Source of the DNA: Penelope pileata
Lineage: Eukaryota; Chordata; Aves; Galliformes; Cracidae
Direction of reading: 5' to 3'
NCBI GenBank assembly: GCA_013396635.1
Contig: WBMW01000582.1
Coordinates: 1,858,703 to 1,922,702, forward strand
Length of the DNA stretch: 64,000 nt
Position numbers and translations under genes: made by a program. Under the pieces are notes generated by a model that made no database searches, was not told the DNA's origin, and worked only from the letters and a program-made list of their open reading frames with translations. Shown one piece after another: positions 51,451 to 62,599 of this stretch (positions are counted from its first letter, which is position 1; each line of letters starts with the position of its first letter).

Positions 51451-54400
51451 GTACGTCAAAAGCATTTCCCAGAGTTTCAGGATTATCTCAATTTAGGATT
51501 TATAGTAGAGGGTCAAAAACTAGAATTAAGACATGTCAGAGGCTGAGAACAAATGTCACAAGCCTCTGTAGTAATTTTAATATGTTAAATAAAACTCCCA
51601 TGTAATCCATGGAATACAATAATATTCCTCATTACAAAAGGAGACAAAAAATGTTCAGTGGCACTCTAGTCAGACCTGGGAAAAACAGTGTTCCTAGTTG
51701 ACATCTGGCAATTAGTTTTACCTTCAAAGTCAGAAGTGTGACGTTACAGCTCTTCAAAATGAATCAATACAGCATCAGAGTTAAACTAGCATAATGTAGA
51801 ACAAGAAAATGAGAGCACAAATGCAATCACATAATTTGCATAAATAATAATACAATGTAAATTGCAAATTGCCAAAATTCATAACAAACAGGAAGAATTT
51901 ATAGACTACAAATTGTTCACTGAAGCAACTTACAAATAGTTTTAAAGGTTAAAAGTAGTAGAGAATATTGCCACCTGTTTACAGATAATTTGAGAACAGA
52001 AAAAAAAATGTAAAATATAAAGCATCACTTTCTTATTCTACTTTGATTGGTTGTCTTTAGATGACAATCCAGCAGAGACATTTTCTATTAGCTTTCCATA
52101 GTGCAGTGATGTAAGGCATGCATGCAGCATAAGAAGGAAGGCTATTTCTTGGTCACATCCATTTTTTTCCCCCCACAATCATGTAGAGATTCTTTGGATT
52201 ACTCACACTGTTTACAAGGTGGTGTATGTATCACTTATAAAACACCTGTGAAGCACAATATGTGCTAAATATTAGTCAAGGATCACTTCCTCTCAAAGTG
52301 ATTATTGATCCACTGTTAAAACAGCTTATAAAAACGTCAACTTTGGAGAAGACTTACATCTTTTTACTGCTATTCTATTACATACTTTATTTTTAGAGGA
52401 AATTTCAATATTGCCAAATATTTTTTTTTATCTAATTACAAATGTCTATGAAATCTAGGAATAAAACATTATTGGTATTATTTATATTTCTATATGAAGG
52501 AAAGATAATGTCCAGAACTGGCTTTTAAAACTATTAATGAGCCCTGGCAATGTGAAAAAGAGATGGATTAGGTAGATGTAATGAGATATGATTAAAGGGT
52601 GTAGGCACTGAAGGGTGTTGGAGAAATTCTTTTCAGGGAGTATAATTAGTGTCTGATAAAAGTACTTAGTAGATGAGATTTTTTTAAGAAGAAAGGTTAA
52701 GATAAACACATACCATATGACAAACCTGTTTAATTTTTTTTCCTTTGGTTCTTTGCATACTCAATAATCTGTTGAAGTTTTATACGTAAATAACATTTGT
52801 TGAATAGCTGATGAAACTTCACAAGACAATTAAAGGGGTTTTAATTGCAATAAAATAGAAGTCAAAGAAAGTGTTGAAATGTCCTATTGCATTTCAATTA
52901 TGCATTTCTTTTTTGATTTATGGAATGGATAATAACATGCAACCTTTTCCTGAAATTAAACAAACAAATGAACTTCTTATAAAGCAAGCTTTCCTGAAGT
53001 TGCTTAGCAACTTTCAGAGCACTTTTTATTAAAGTAGAAGATACTTATTTTAGTTTCAGCTTTAAAATATACAGCAGCCTAAAGAAGCCTACCCTAACCA
53101 CCTTTACACAAGTCCTGAACAGGGATGTTGTTTTTGTCTATTTGGTCAATGAGAATTTGTACGCTTTTAAATATCTATTAGAATGAGACGCCAGACCTTT
53201 GGTATTTCACATTTAAGTGTGAACGTTTGGTCTCCAAATGAAGTCTGAAAAATGCCAAATGTTAGTCCAGTTAGAGCACTCATAGATGAATGGCAGATGA
53301 GCACAGCAGATATTTCGTGATCTGGGAGAAATGTTCACCACTGTGTGTCTTTCTGAGTGCAGTTATGCTCACGAATCTGTATAAGGAAATGTAGATCAAG
53401 AAAGCCATGAAATAACAGTAAGTGCTGCCCTCAAGCATCTGGGGATTTCACACTGAAGAAGTGAGATCATGATCTCCAGTGTCTATTTCCAGGACTAGCA
53501 ATGATAGATTCCCATCTTGCTTCCTTGCCCTTATTGTATACTATCATTTTGATGGTTAATTGCAACAGAACAGTGTCCAGGATATGAAGCATTTCAGTGG
53601 TGCTCTTCTACTCATGCCTTCATGAAGAGAAGATAAAGTTCAACATTGCAAGCTCTAACCTGACACATGGCTTCTGAACTGTCTCCTCTGAAAGCAGATT
53701 CAGGGTATGTACCAAGAGAACCTACCCTGAGACAGCTACTTCTTCCCTTTCAGTCACTGAAAGAAACTTACTTGACAGTAGCACAGCAGAAAAGCAAAAC
53801 AATAACCCGAGATCAACTTTTGCCTGAAAATCGCACGTTAATTATACTAGCTCTGTTTCAGGTGTTGCAAAACTATAAACCATCATAATCTTTCCCATCC
53901 TCAAAAACATACCAGCTTAAAGGTCACATCGGGAGGAGCCTTTCTTCCTCTGTCTATGTACAGAAACACTGATTGTTTTATATGACAGATTTGTAACTGA
54001 GTACAGCATATGATCCTGGTGTCCTTACATGGAAAGCGGGGCAGTCCTACTGCTTAAGGAGAAATGCTGTTAGACAAAGCAGTCTCTAAACCAATGGCTG
54101 AGTTATTCAAGTGTAGTTAGTGTCCAGTACATAAACCAATTCCCTTTAGGTACCTAATCTATGCAGAGAATATCTGAAATACCTACAAGGTCTTGAACTC
54201 AAGTGTCTTGAAGCAGTTGCCCCCAAAAGGCTTATCACTACCAATGAACAAACAAACAAACAACAACTGGCAAGGAATTCCTGTCCCTAGGAAGCAAAAA
54301 ACACATCCGCACATGAGAATTATTTTCACAATAAGGCTAACAGGAGAGACACTTTTGTGCTATCTCAGTAATGGATCAAGATCTTAAAAAGAAATGGGTC

Positions 54401-57047
54401 ATTTCTCTTATGACTTCAGTAGTTTATGCAGATCCTACCAGTCCATTACTAAATATACAAGGAAAGAGGAGATTTGTTAATTCTCCAAACATCAAGAAGG
54501 TTTTTCAACGTAACTGAAAGCAGAGTCCTACTCTGGGTGCCAGAGGAAGCTTTGAAGTTGTTCTTGATTAATAGTCCTAAAGGAGATAGAAAAACTCAGT
54601 TTCTTGTCAGTAACATGTTACATCTGAATTGTAATGATAACTGTAAATCACCATTGTCCACCTTTGTCAACACTGTTCATTGTTTTTTCAGCTTCAGCTA
54701 AGTCTGACGATGCCAAAATTTGAAAAGAGTACCCCAAGCTAATGGGTCTACTTTTTATGAAGATGTAAATCCTGAGAATGTACAAATGGAATATGCTGTT
54801 AGGCCATCTAGTCTCTGTCAATTGAAGGACATTCTTTTAATAGACCAATGACACTTCAATAGTTTTGAGGCAGGTCATGGTGGAGGTGTACAGCAAAAGC
54901 CATGACTTCTTTAAGATCTACATGAAAACTAGGCAATAAGCACTTTTTTGCTTTGCTTGGAGATGCACAGGTGTACCAGAAAACTCTTAGCAACATTAAT
55001 GAAGGTGGTTTTGCATGCTGGAAAACAGAGTCAGCACTCATGACCAGTACTATTTTCTGTTGTCATTCATCCGGGCACTACAAGCTGTGGTCTGTTCCAT
55101 CTTTGAGTAGAAATTACATAGCCTGGAAATCAGTAGTACTGCCCTGCTCCATAAAACAGTTCCACTTGCCTTTACTGCTGTTAAGATACCTTTTCATTCT
55201 CTTTTTTCTTGAGGTGGTATTAATGCTGCTATTGCTGTTGCTGCAGATGCAGCTGTTCTGCTTGAATCAGGAACCAAAATAGTGTGATTTTCCTAGCTAT
55301 CTACTACTACTACTTTATTGAAGTTTCTGCGCTCCTCAGACTGATGGCACAGCCTCCAAAGCCATGACTCTGGATCTTTGATGGCAAGTCTTGAAGACGC
55401 AGCACGAACACACTACAAAGGGAAAGAAAGGAGTTTGTCTATAGGTGCTCTGCTTTTCTCTCTATTTTTCTCTGGACGTTTTTTTAAGCTGATAGAGGCT
55501 GGCTGCAGTGTTTGAGTGACAGAATTTACCCTATCCAAAATGAAAGTCAGTGCAGAGGAGAGGAGCATGAGGAACATACTAAAAATCTTTACTAAAGAGG
55601 GAGATAAATCCTCTTTGGGGAGAAAATGTTGTGGACTAAACCCCGCTGGCTTTAAACGCTTCAGTTTAGTTTCTGCAAAGAGGGAATTGAAACTCATCAT
55701 TGATTTAATTTCTTTATGCAGGAAGATTGTGACTAATGTTTTCTGCTATGGAATTACCAATGTATGTTGTTTAGTTTCCCCTACAATTGTTATATATTGT
55801 TACATGCTTTTTTTCTTTTTTTCCTTTTTTATGTGATCTTAAAGGGTCTCTCTTCTGCGGTATTCTCACTTGCTTTTTCTTTCTTTCCTTTTTTCCCTTG
55901 ACTACACACAAGTAGATCCTACTTCTAGGTGAAGGGAATATTTCCCTTCTTCCCCCTCCCCAAAAGAAAATGTAGATCTTGTGAATATTGCTTTCCTTCA
56001 GTAAGCTCCCTGCGGTCTATTGGAGATTAAGGACACGTATGCAGAAAGAAAGTCGTCAGGAATTAGACCACGCAGTGAAAAACAAAATAAAACAAAACCA
56101 AAAAAGCTGGTCTGAGAGACTGCAAGGCACACAGCTCCTTGTATATCAGAGAAACACGTATCCTTTCCCCAATTGCAGGGAAAGGAGTAGAAATAACTGT
56201 TTGAAAAGTAAGGAAAATTGCTCCTCACCTCACGCTTAAAACAATAGTGAGATTAGACACTCATATTCTGAGCTGAACCTTTACGAAAATATTGGCCCCC
56301 TTTTCACCTCTTAGGCTGTCAGAAAATTCTTCAGATGTTCTGTTTCAGAAAACCTCACAAATAATGGATATTTCCTTTCAGAAATTGCCGGTAACACCCC
56401 ATTCTTCCCAGGTTTTCAGGGCTCACAGTAGTGGCTGCATAGATGCAGCCATCACCAGCTAGAGACATCATCAGCACAGAACACTCTGTTATTTATTTAG
56501 ACTCTGAAAAAGAGCCTTCTTGCTTATTTTCCTAAAATAATTAAAATGCATCACTTAAGTTCCTATTTGTTCAAAAAAAAAAAAAAGCGTGGGAGCATAA
56601 ATGTTTTGGCTCTGAGATGACAGTAAATATATCTTCATATCATGTTTTTATTTTACCCTCCTAATGCAGCTATCCTTCCTAGCCCCTTCCCATCCCCCAT
56701 TAATTCCTGAAATGTTTAACAGAGCCCTGGAGCCTACAATCTCTCTCTCCCTTCTTTGTGGCAGAAGATCAAATGTATTACTTTCCCCCTTTGCATGTCT
56801 GATGATGGGACAGAAATATTGCTTTAGCCGAGATTTGTAGGCCCACGTCTACAGTGACACACAGGGGAGCATGCCAGCTGCTGGGGGAGGCTCGGTTCGG
56901 ATCAGCCCTCCGAGGCAAACCCTGTGTGGGGCGCGGAGCACGGCTGTGCATCACCCACAGCCTGGGGTCACCCCACATCCGCGTGGGTGTCTTTATCCAT
57001 TTAAGTGTCTTTTCTATTTTTATTTTTTATATTTGTTTTTATAGTTT
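51451..57047. other. AT-rich gene desert segment, right end
   Basis: About 5.6 kb without a recognised gene. GC rises gradually after about 55,300. A 14-base A run lies at 56,573-56,586. At 56,850-56,990 there is a small GC-rich patch with a few CpGs, at the approach to the CpG-island cluster. Confidence 0.5.
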
Positions 57048-57135
57048 GGGGTTGGGATTGATGGGTTGGTTGGGGGGACGTTGGTTTGGGGGTTCTTTGG
57101 TTTGGTTTTGGTTTGATTTGGTTTTTTATCAGGCA
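57048..57135 (+). repeat. G/T-rich tract with a G-quadruplex motif
   Basis: The plus strand is almost only G and T. At 57,048-57,077 four G runs (GGGG, GGG, GGG, GGGGGG) are separated by loops of 2, 6 and 6 bases, meeting the usual G3+N1-7 quadruplex definition. Repeated GGTTT units follow. The position about 500 bases before a CpG island is compatible with a promoter-flanking element, but that is inference. Confidence 0.7.
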
Positions 57136-57589
57136 AAAGGGGTTGAGGGGGCATTATCCCAAATTCCTGCACAGCTGACTGATTGCACTGGGAAAGGGGC
57201 TCCTTGGATCAACCCAGGGAAAAGTACATACACGCAGATATAGATACAAATGTAGATCTTCCTTCCTCAAGATGCAGGCAGGGATGGCAGCTATCTGCAC
57301 AGGGAGCCAGCTCGGCGTTAATTTCAGGACAGTGGCTGCAGCTCTGCTGGTGCTGTTCATTTGCAATTCCTACACACCGGCTATTATGTGCGGGCACTAA
57401 TCCTGGGAACAGAGCCTCCACTGAGCTCGCTGCGCTCCTCAGATTTCCTTTATAAGAGAGCCGTTGTTTTGCTGGGATTTTATGATTAATAATAATATTA
57501 CAGAGAGACCCAAAAGCTCTCGACACATGTGTGGATCTTCCCTTCTCCTTCCCTCCTCACGGCCTTTTCTCAACTTTTGGGGTACTGCC

Positions 57590-58440
57590 CGCTCCCCTCC
57601 GCCGACTGCTCCTCCCCGCACTCAGCCACAGGCCTCGGCTGCCGCTGTCGGGGTGCGGAGCCGTTTGCGGAAGGGCAGCGCCGGGGCCGCGGTCCACGGT
57701 CCACGCGTGCTCGGAGCACGGAGTGCCCCCGAGGGAGACCCGTTCGGGCCGGGCTCGGGGCCGGAGCGCTGCTGGCCGCGGGTGCAGACGCCTTTCGAGC
57801 GGTTATTGTCACCCTGGCGATACCACGGGCGGCGGTGTGAGCACCGGGCCCGGCGCTGGAGCCGAGGCGGACAGCGGGAAGAGGCCGCGGGCCTCCGGCC
57901 TGGGCCCTGCCGCCGCCTCGAACCCTGCTGCCGGCCCGGCACACGCGGCCTTCCCGCTCCCGGGCAAGGACGGAGCCGCATTTGCTCTCCAGGCAGACAC
58001 TGACTCCTCGGGTCTCCCCCCCCCCGCCCCCCCCCCNCTGCGGCCCTCGGGTTCCCGTGGCGGCACCTCTTCCCCCGCACATCCCCGATCGGGGGGGAGC
58101 ACGGCCCCGGCCCCGGCACTGCCCCATTCTCCGGCTGTCCCAGAGCTCGGAGACTCTCGAGCATCACAACATTAACGAAGAGGGGGCACCTCTGCTGCTA
58201 GCGCAGCTCCCGCCGTCCCACACTGCGGGTATCGAGTTATGGACAAATGTCCCCAGCCGTGAGAAGAGCCCCCCCGACACCGTTCTGCTCGGACCGCTCG
58301 CGCCGGTGGCTGCCAGCAGAGTTTTGATGCCAGAGCACAGTGCTGCCGAGATGCTGCAAGGCGCCGGGGGTGGGCTGGGACGTGCTGCGGGCTGGCAGCG
58401 GAGGGGGAGCAGGGTCCCGAGGGCAGTGTTTCAGAGCTCC
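57590..58440. promoter_or_regulatory. CpG island 1
   Basis: About 850 bases with high GC and dense CpG, in sharp contrast to the AT-rich DNA to the left. Overlapping long open frames on both strands (up to 219 codons) reflect the scarcity of stops in GC-rich DNA and show no consistent protein signature. A TATA-like TTTATAAGAG sits about 130 bases to the left, near 57,450. CpG islands usually mark promoters or developmental enhancers; which one applies, and the direction, cannot be read here. Confidence 0.8.
58016..58037 (+). repeat. Poly(C) run with an ambiguous base
   Basis: Two runs of ten C are separated by a single G and end at an N (58,037), the only undetermined base noticed. The N probably marks uncertain homopolymer length, so any reading frame across it is unreliable. 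The complement is G-quadruplex capable. Confidence 0.9.
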
Positions 58441-59224
58441 TGAGGAAGACCCAGTAGATCGCCATATTTTTTCTTTCTTTTTTCTTCAGAAGAAAATAAG
58501 GGCATCTCTTTAACTCTTTTATTAGTGGTTTGCAAGGGCGGATAAAGACTATACCTGCTGGCTCCTGACTCACACTGTCTGTAGCTTTTGGACTGTGGTC
58601 CACCATGGGTGGCATTTTAGAAAATGAACAGAACCGGAGGCCCAGAGCCCTACGAGTCCCAGCGCTCAGAAGCCATCCCGGCTCAGCTCTGTGTCTCTGC
58701 GCCTTTGTATTCGCACTGTCAGAGAGCAGAGCTCTGTGTTCTTCACATGTTTGCTTGGCAATGTCGTGCGTGTTCCGACATTCCCTAACGATCCATCCCA
58801 CGGAGGTGTCTAAAAGCACCTCCAGCTCCACTCCCGTCTCTCTCCGGCTCGGATGTGACGCACCTACTCGCAGTTTGGGGGTACATCACTCGAGACAGAT
58901 TTACGGTTCAGCCCTCTCGGCAGACAGGAGGAGAGATCTGCATGGAATATAAATTCAAGAATGTAATTCTTTCTCAAACAAATAATCTGCTCCCTTTCAA
59001 ATATAATTAATGTTTTGATAGTGCATTTCTTGTGAGAGAGAGATACAAAAACAGAGGCAACCTCTTGGATCTCTGTTTGTATATTTGCAATGGGAATTTA
59101 CAGTACCTATCTCGTGAATGTGACAGATAGTGTGTTTTAAACATTTAGAACATTTATTTATTAGCAGAACTACAGCGGGAAACTGATAGGTCTTCGCTAT
59201 CCACTGTGCCCATTTTATGTGTGT
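58441..59224. other. Mixed-composition DNA between CpG islands
   Basis: Moderate GC with some CpG at 58,600-58,930, then AT-rich sequence. Open frames (for example 58,605-58,952, plus) are unrecognised. No splice-bounded exon could be supported. Confidence 0.4.
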
Positions 59225-59415
59225 TTTCGTTGAGGAGGAAATTGCGGTTGCGTTAGGAGGGCGTTATCCCTGCAGCTGCAGGAGGGATGCTTCCCGCTCC
59301 CAGGACGCAGCCCTCTGCCCCGCCACGCTTGGCGGCCACACGTTCTCGCACTGTGTCTTCCGCTCGCATCTCCCTGCTCCGTGTGCCGCTCCCGCAGCCC
59401 CGTTCCGCTCGAGGA
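59225..59415. promoter_or_regulatory. Small CpG-rich cluster
   Basis: CpG dinucleotides are frequent (for example GCGGTTGCGTTAGG, CGCCACGCTTGGCGGCC, CGTTCTCGC) over about 190 bases flanked by AT-rich DNA. It is shorter than a classical CpG island. Confidence 0.5.
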
Positions 59416-60527
59416 GCCAAGGGGAGGCCCTCCCCAGGCAGCACCTTGCTTTGACAGCATTCCCCATTCACAGCGGTCCAGGCAACAACGTGCTTCAAAT
59501 CATACCACCCGAACAAAGCCACGTTTGAAAATGCTCAGAACATGGCAGATGCTTGATAAACACTCATATATGATCATATGGCTCATTAGTTCTAGATCCA
59601 CTACCAAATTCTGTGGCATGGGGTATCTTTTTTTTTTCCCCTCTCTCTCCATCTTTCCTTCTCCCACTTTTCTTTCTAACACCACTCTCAGAGGAACGTA
59701 CCAAAGGCGATGATGCTGAGTTTGGGAACGCTCAATGAATGATATTCATTCCCAATTACTGCTACATTGCTGCAAAAGCTGGGCACAAATTTGTGTCAGT
59801 AAGCTAACTCTATGCTTTAATTCAAAATGTTGCAAACACTGGAGCTCAGCTTGAGGTTAAAGCCATCCACATGTCCTACCCAGTTCACAAAGGGCCACAT
59901 TCCACCTCCACTCATAACAAAGCTAAATTTCCCATCCATGTTGCTGAAAACTGCGTTGAGTCCTGATTATGTCTATAGCCTAGGAATTAATACATTTTGG
60001 TTTGCCATATATTTTCTATTGTCATATTATTTTTGAAAATTTGAATATTAAATGGAATTGTGTTATGGAGAAATTTTGGAAAAGCATTGGTTTCCAGCTG
60101 GGGTTGCCTTGCACCATGTTGCACAACCCAGTGTTTTCAGAGAAAGGGAGGACACATCCGAAAATGAGTTTTCAAAGAGAGAAGCAGACCTGTAGCTGGT
60201 CTGGAAGTCTTCAGCAACAATGAACATGAAGTAATATGAGTCGTGAAATAACCACCTCATCCTACAGAAATAATCAGTCACCTTAAAGGAGTGTGTCTCC
60301 CATTTGCAAAATAGCACAAGGCTCTCTCATTGTGAGGGAAGCAGACCTGGCTATTCCATGGCAAGTCTTCTGAAGACAAACTCCCATTTTCCTCCCAAAT
60401 GTATAGATTCCATATAGACTACTACCGCTCAGTGTTTCCTCCCCACACAACAGTACGGTAACTTGGATTTGGTGCATACAATACCGCACCCCGTTGTAAT
60501 TTTGTAATAGGTGTTCTCTGGATTTAC
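59416..60527. other. Intergenic or intronic DNA left of the candidate exon
   Basis: AT-moderate sequence without a recognised feature. If the candidate exon at 60,528 is real, this part would be its downstream intron on the minus strand. No second exon was recognised here. Confidence 0.4.
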
Positions 60528-60655
60528 CTTTTCCAGAAAAGCCTGAAATTTCTGGCAGACACCTGGGCATTATGGCAGAGATAATCTTCGTTCAATACAA
60601 TGTTACCATCCTCAGTCACCGAGATCCAATTAATTCGATGTTTGCCTCCAGTGAT
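60528..60655 (-). CDS. Candidate internal coding exon, unidentified protein
   Basis: On the minus strand a pyrimidine-containing acceptor (CGTATGTTTTTTCACAG, then ATC) precedes 128 bases that are open in only one frame; the other two frames hit stops. A donor (GGAAAAG|GTAAAT) follows. The frame reads ITGGKHRINWISVTEDGNIV at its start and continues for 42 codons, with 2 Trp and 1 Cys, ending LFWK plus two bases. I do not recognise the family. The start phase is 0 and the end phase 2. It contains no usable Met, so an upstream coding exon would be needed. Chance pseudo-exons of this size are common in 64 kb, and conserved non-coding sequence is the main alternative. Confidence 0.28.
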
Positions 60656-60872
60656 CTGTGAAAAAACATACGGGCGAGGGAACAAAGAGAGGAAATATTT
60701 ACCGCATTGATCTGATAATATCTAGGAAAATATCAAATACACCCTTTCAAATTCATTTCTTAAAAATAATACAAAAAGAACAGAAGGAACTTCGATATCT
60801 TTGGGATGTGCAACTGGTCTTTTTTTCTTTTCCCCCCCAACCAAGGCTAACATAAGGGACGGTCGCACTTAC
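60656..60872 (-). other. Possible short intron upstream of the candidate exon
   Basis: A strong donor (GAAC|GTAAGTG) at 60,872/60,873 on the minus strand and the acceptor at 60,656 would define a 217-base intron with a good pyrimidine tract at its 3' end. However, the sequence right of the donor has an in-frame stop nine codons before the junction in the frame needed to join the exon, so the pair would have to be non-coding, or the donor is unrelated. Confidence 0.2.
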
Positions 60873-61289
60873 GTTCAGAAAATATTGTTATTTTTCTTAA
60901 TGGGGAAAATTGGACTCCCGCGACTTAGATCTGTGGTATTTAGAAGTGGGATGGAAATTGGACTGACACCACTTTGCACTTTAACAATCGGATTTCGTCA
61001 GGGTACAAGTTGTTTGTTTAACCCGACAGCTCCGTGCACCCCGTCGCACGCTTTTACACACTCATTAAAACGATTATTCACGACCTGTCGAGTGTTTTCT
61101 CGTTCATTCACAGGAAAGACTTAGCGCTCTGAGATTCGAGCGCATACGGTCAGCTATACCACGAACCGAGGGGAGAGATTACTTATCTCTGTGATCATCT
61201 GATGCGAGGCCGCCTTATCTCTACAGGTTGCAAAGCAGCAGTTGCTGGAGGGGGAAAAAAAAACTCAGAAACAACAAAACTTGCCGAAA
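60873..61289. other. Unique sequence right of the splice-donor candidate
   Basis: Intermediate GC with several isolated CpGs and few repeats. It contains GATA-like words (TTATCTC at about 61,182 and 61,215). Open frames are short and unrecognised. Confidence 0.4.
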
Positions 61290-61520
61290 GAGCAAGGAAG
61301 AACCGAGGGGCTTTCCGCCGGGGCAGCGCCGCGGGCCGGTCCCATCCCCGCTCCCCGGGCTGCAGCTCGGAGCCTCCCGGCCCGGCTCCCGCCCCCCCCG
61401 CCCGCCTCCGGGACGGCCGCGCAGGGGCTGCCGAAGCGGGGACGGAAAAGCGGTGATAAAGCGGAGCCCTCCCCGAAACGGCCGTCAGAGAGAACGCCTG
61501 GCACGGGGGTAAAGTGCTAA
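61290..61520. promoter_or_regulatory. CpG island 2
   Basis: Dense CpG and very high GC over about 230 bases, including GCCGCGGGCCGG and CCCCCCCCGCCCGCC. All frames on both strands are largely open because of the composition, and none looks like a known protein. Confidence 0.75.
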
Positions 61521-61989
61521 AAGATACAGCAAAATGTCAGCCTACTGCGAATCTGATCGTCCGCAGAGAGGCTGGGGCCACTGCTTTAGAACAGATTTAA
61601 CCATTAAGTCAAAAAGCAACTTAAAATATCCCTTTCTTTGGAGCGCTCCAGTATTTGCCGATCCTTCGCTTTTACTGCCCCCCTCCCCCCTCCCCGATTC
61701 CTATATTCAGATCACCTCCGAATCTTAAATTCCATCCGTAAGGAAACCTCAGGGGCCGCTGCATTGCTGGAAAGGTGCCTCGCACTTCCAAAGGAAGCCG
61801 AGGGCCCAGAGGAAGACGTACACATCGACTCTCGCACAGCTTCTGCAGATCCAGAAAACCGTTTTTTATTTGGAAAATGTCTCAACAGAATGCCCCTTTA
61901 TTTAAACGAACCGACCCCGAATGCAACGAGGGATTTTAATCTGAACCGGTTTCCTAATTGCTCGAAAGGCAAGCACGTATAAGTAATTT
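61521..61989. other. Mixed DNA between CpG island and AT-rich block
   Basis: Moderate GC with a C-rich run near 61,679-61,696. A 114-codon plus frame (61,638-61,982) is unrecognised. Confidence 0.4.
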
Positions 61990-62350
61990 GTTAAACTTAT
62001 TGGATTGCAATAATCCACTATCAGGTTAGCTAAGAATGGATCTGTCAAGTGTGTTTCCCAGCCTAAGCTCTTTCTTTCAAACCAATCTGGTATAATAATT
62101 AGCAGACAAAGAACTCGAAATATGTAAGCAAATAGCTAAAGTTCTGCATAAATAAACATACTAATCAATAGTGAGCTGCTCGACACTTGTCTTATTGATG
62201 AGGAGACAATCGATTTTGCTGCTCCAACCTGCAATCAGAGAGTTCTGTATTTAATTATCAGCACTTTTACCTTCACTGATTTAATAATAAAAATAGAGCT
62301 AATACATCCTACCCTTCCGCCTAAATGCAAATGATATTGATGACATAACT
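61990..62350. promoter_or_regulatory. Enhancer-like AT-rich block between CpG islands
   Basis: This 360-base block is complex and non-repetitive and lies between CpG-rich segments. It carries a perfect POU octamer ATGCAAAT (62,325-62,332), an OTX/bicoid-like TAATCC near 62,011, several TAAT homeodomain cores, SOX-like ACAAT words and GATGACAT, a possible MEIS/PBX-like word. Such density of developmental factor sites in unique sequence fits a conserved non-coding enhancer. Conservation could not be tested here, and such sites are frequent by chance in AT-rich DNA. Confidence 0.35.
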
Positions 62351-62599
62351 GAAGGCAGCTTACGCTTCCCAGAAAAACAAACAACTTTGCTCAGGCAGAA
62401 CAAACAAGCGAGCAGGAGAAGCACCACTGCTGCCTTCCCTGACGGGTGCTGGCGGACACTTCGCGTTCAGAAGAGATCAGGCAAATACAGGCGTGCACGG
62501 ATGTATGCACACATATGCATAGGCACACAGGGATACGGGGAGAGGCTCATTGATAAACAACAATGCCATTTTTATTTGCGTAATTCGCTCCTGTTTTCC

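Noticed and set aside
57464..58831. Long open frames (up to 219 codons) on both strands over CpG island 1
   Set aside because: They overlap in several frames, have GC-driven Pro/Arg/Ala/Gly composition, cross an N, and show no domain or conserved motif.
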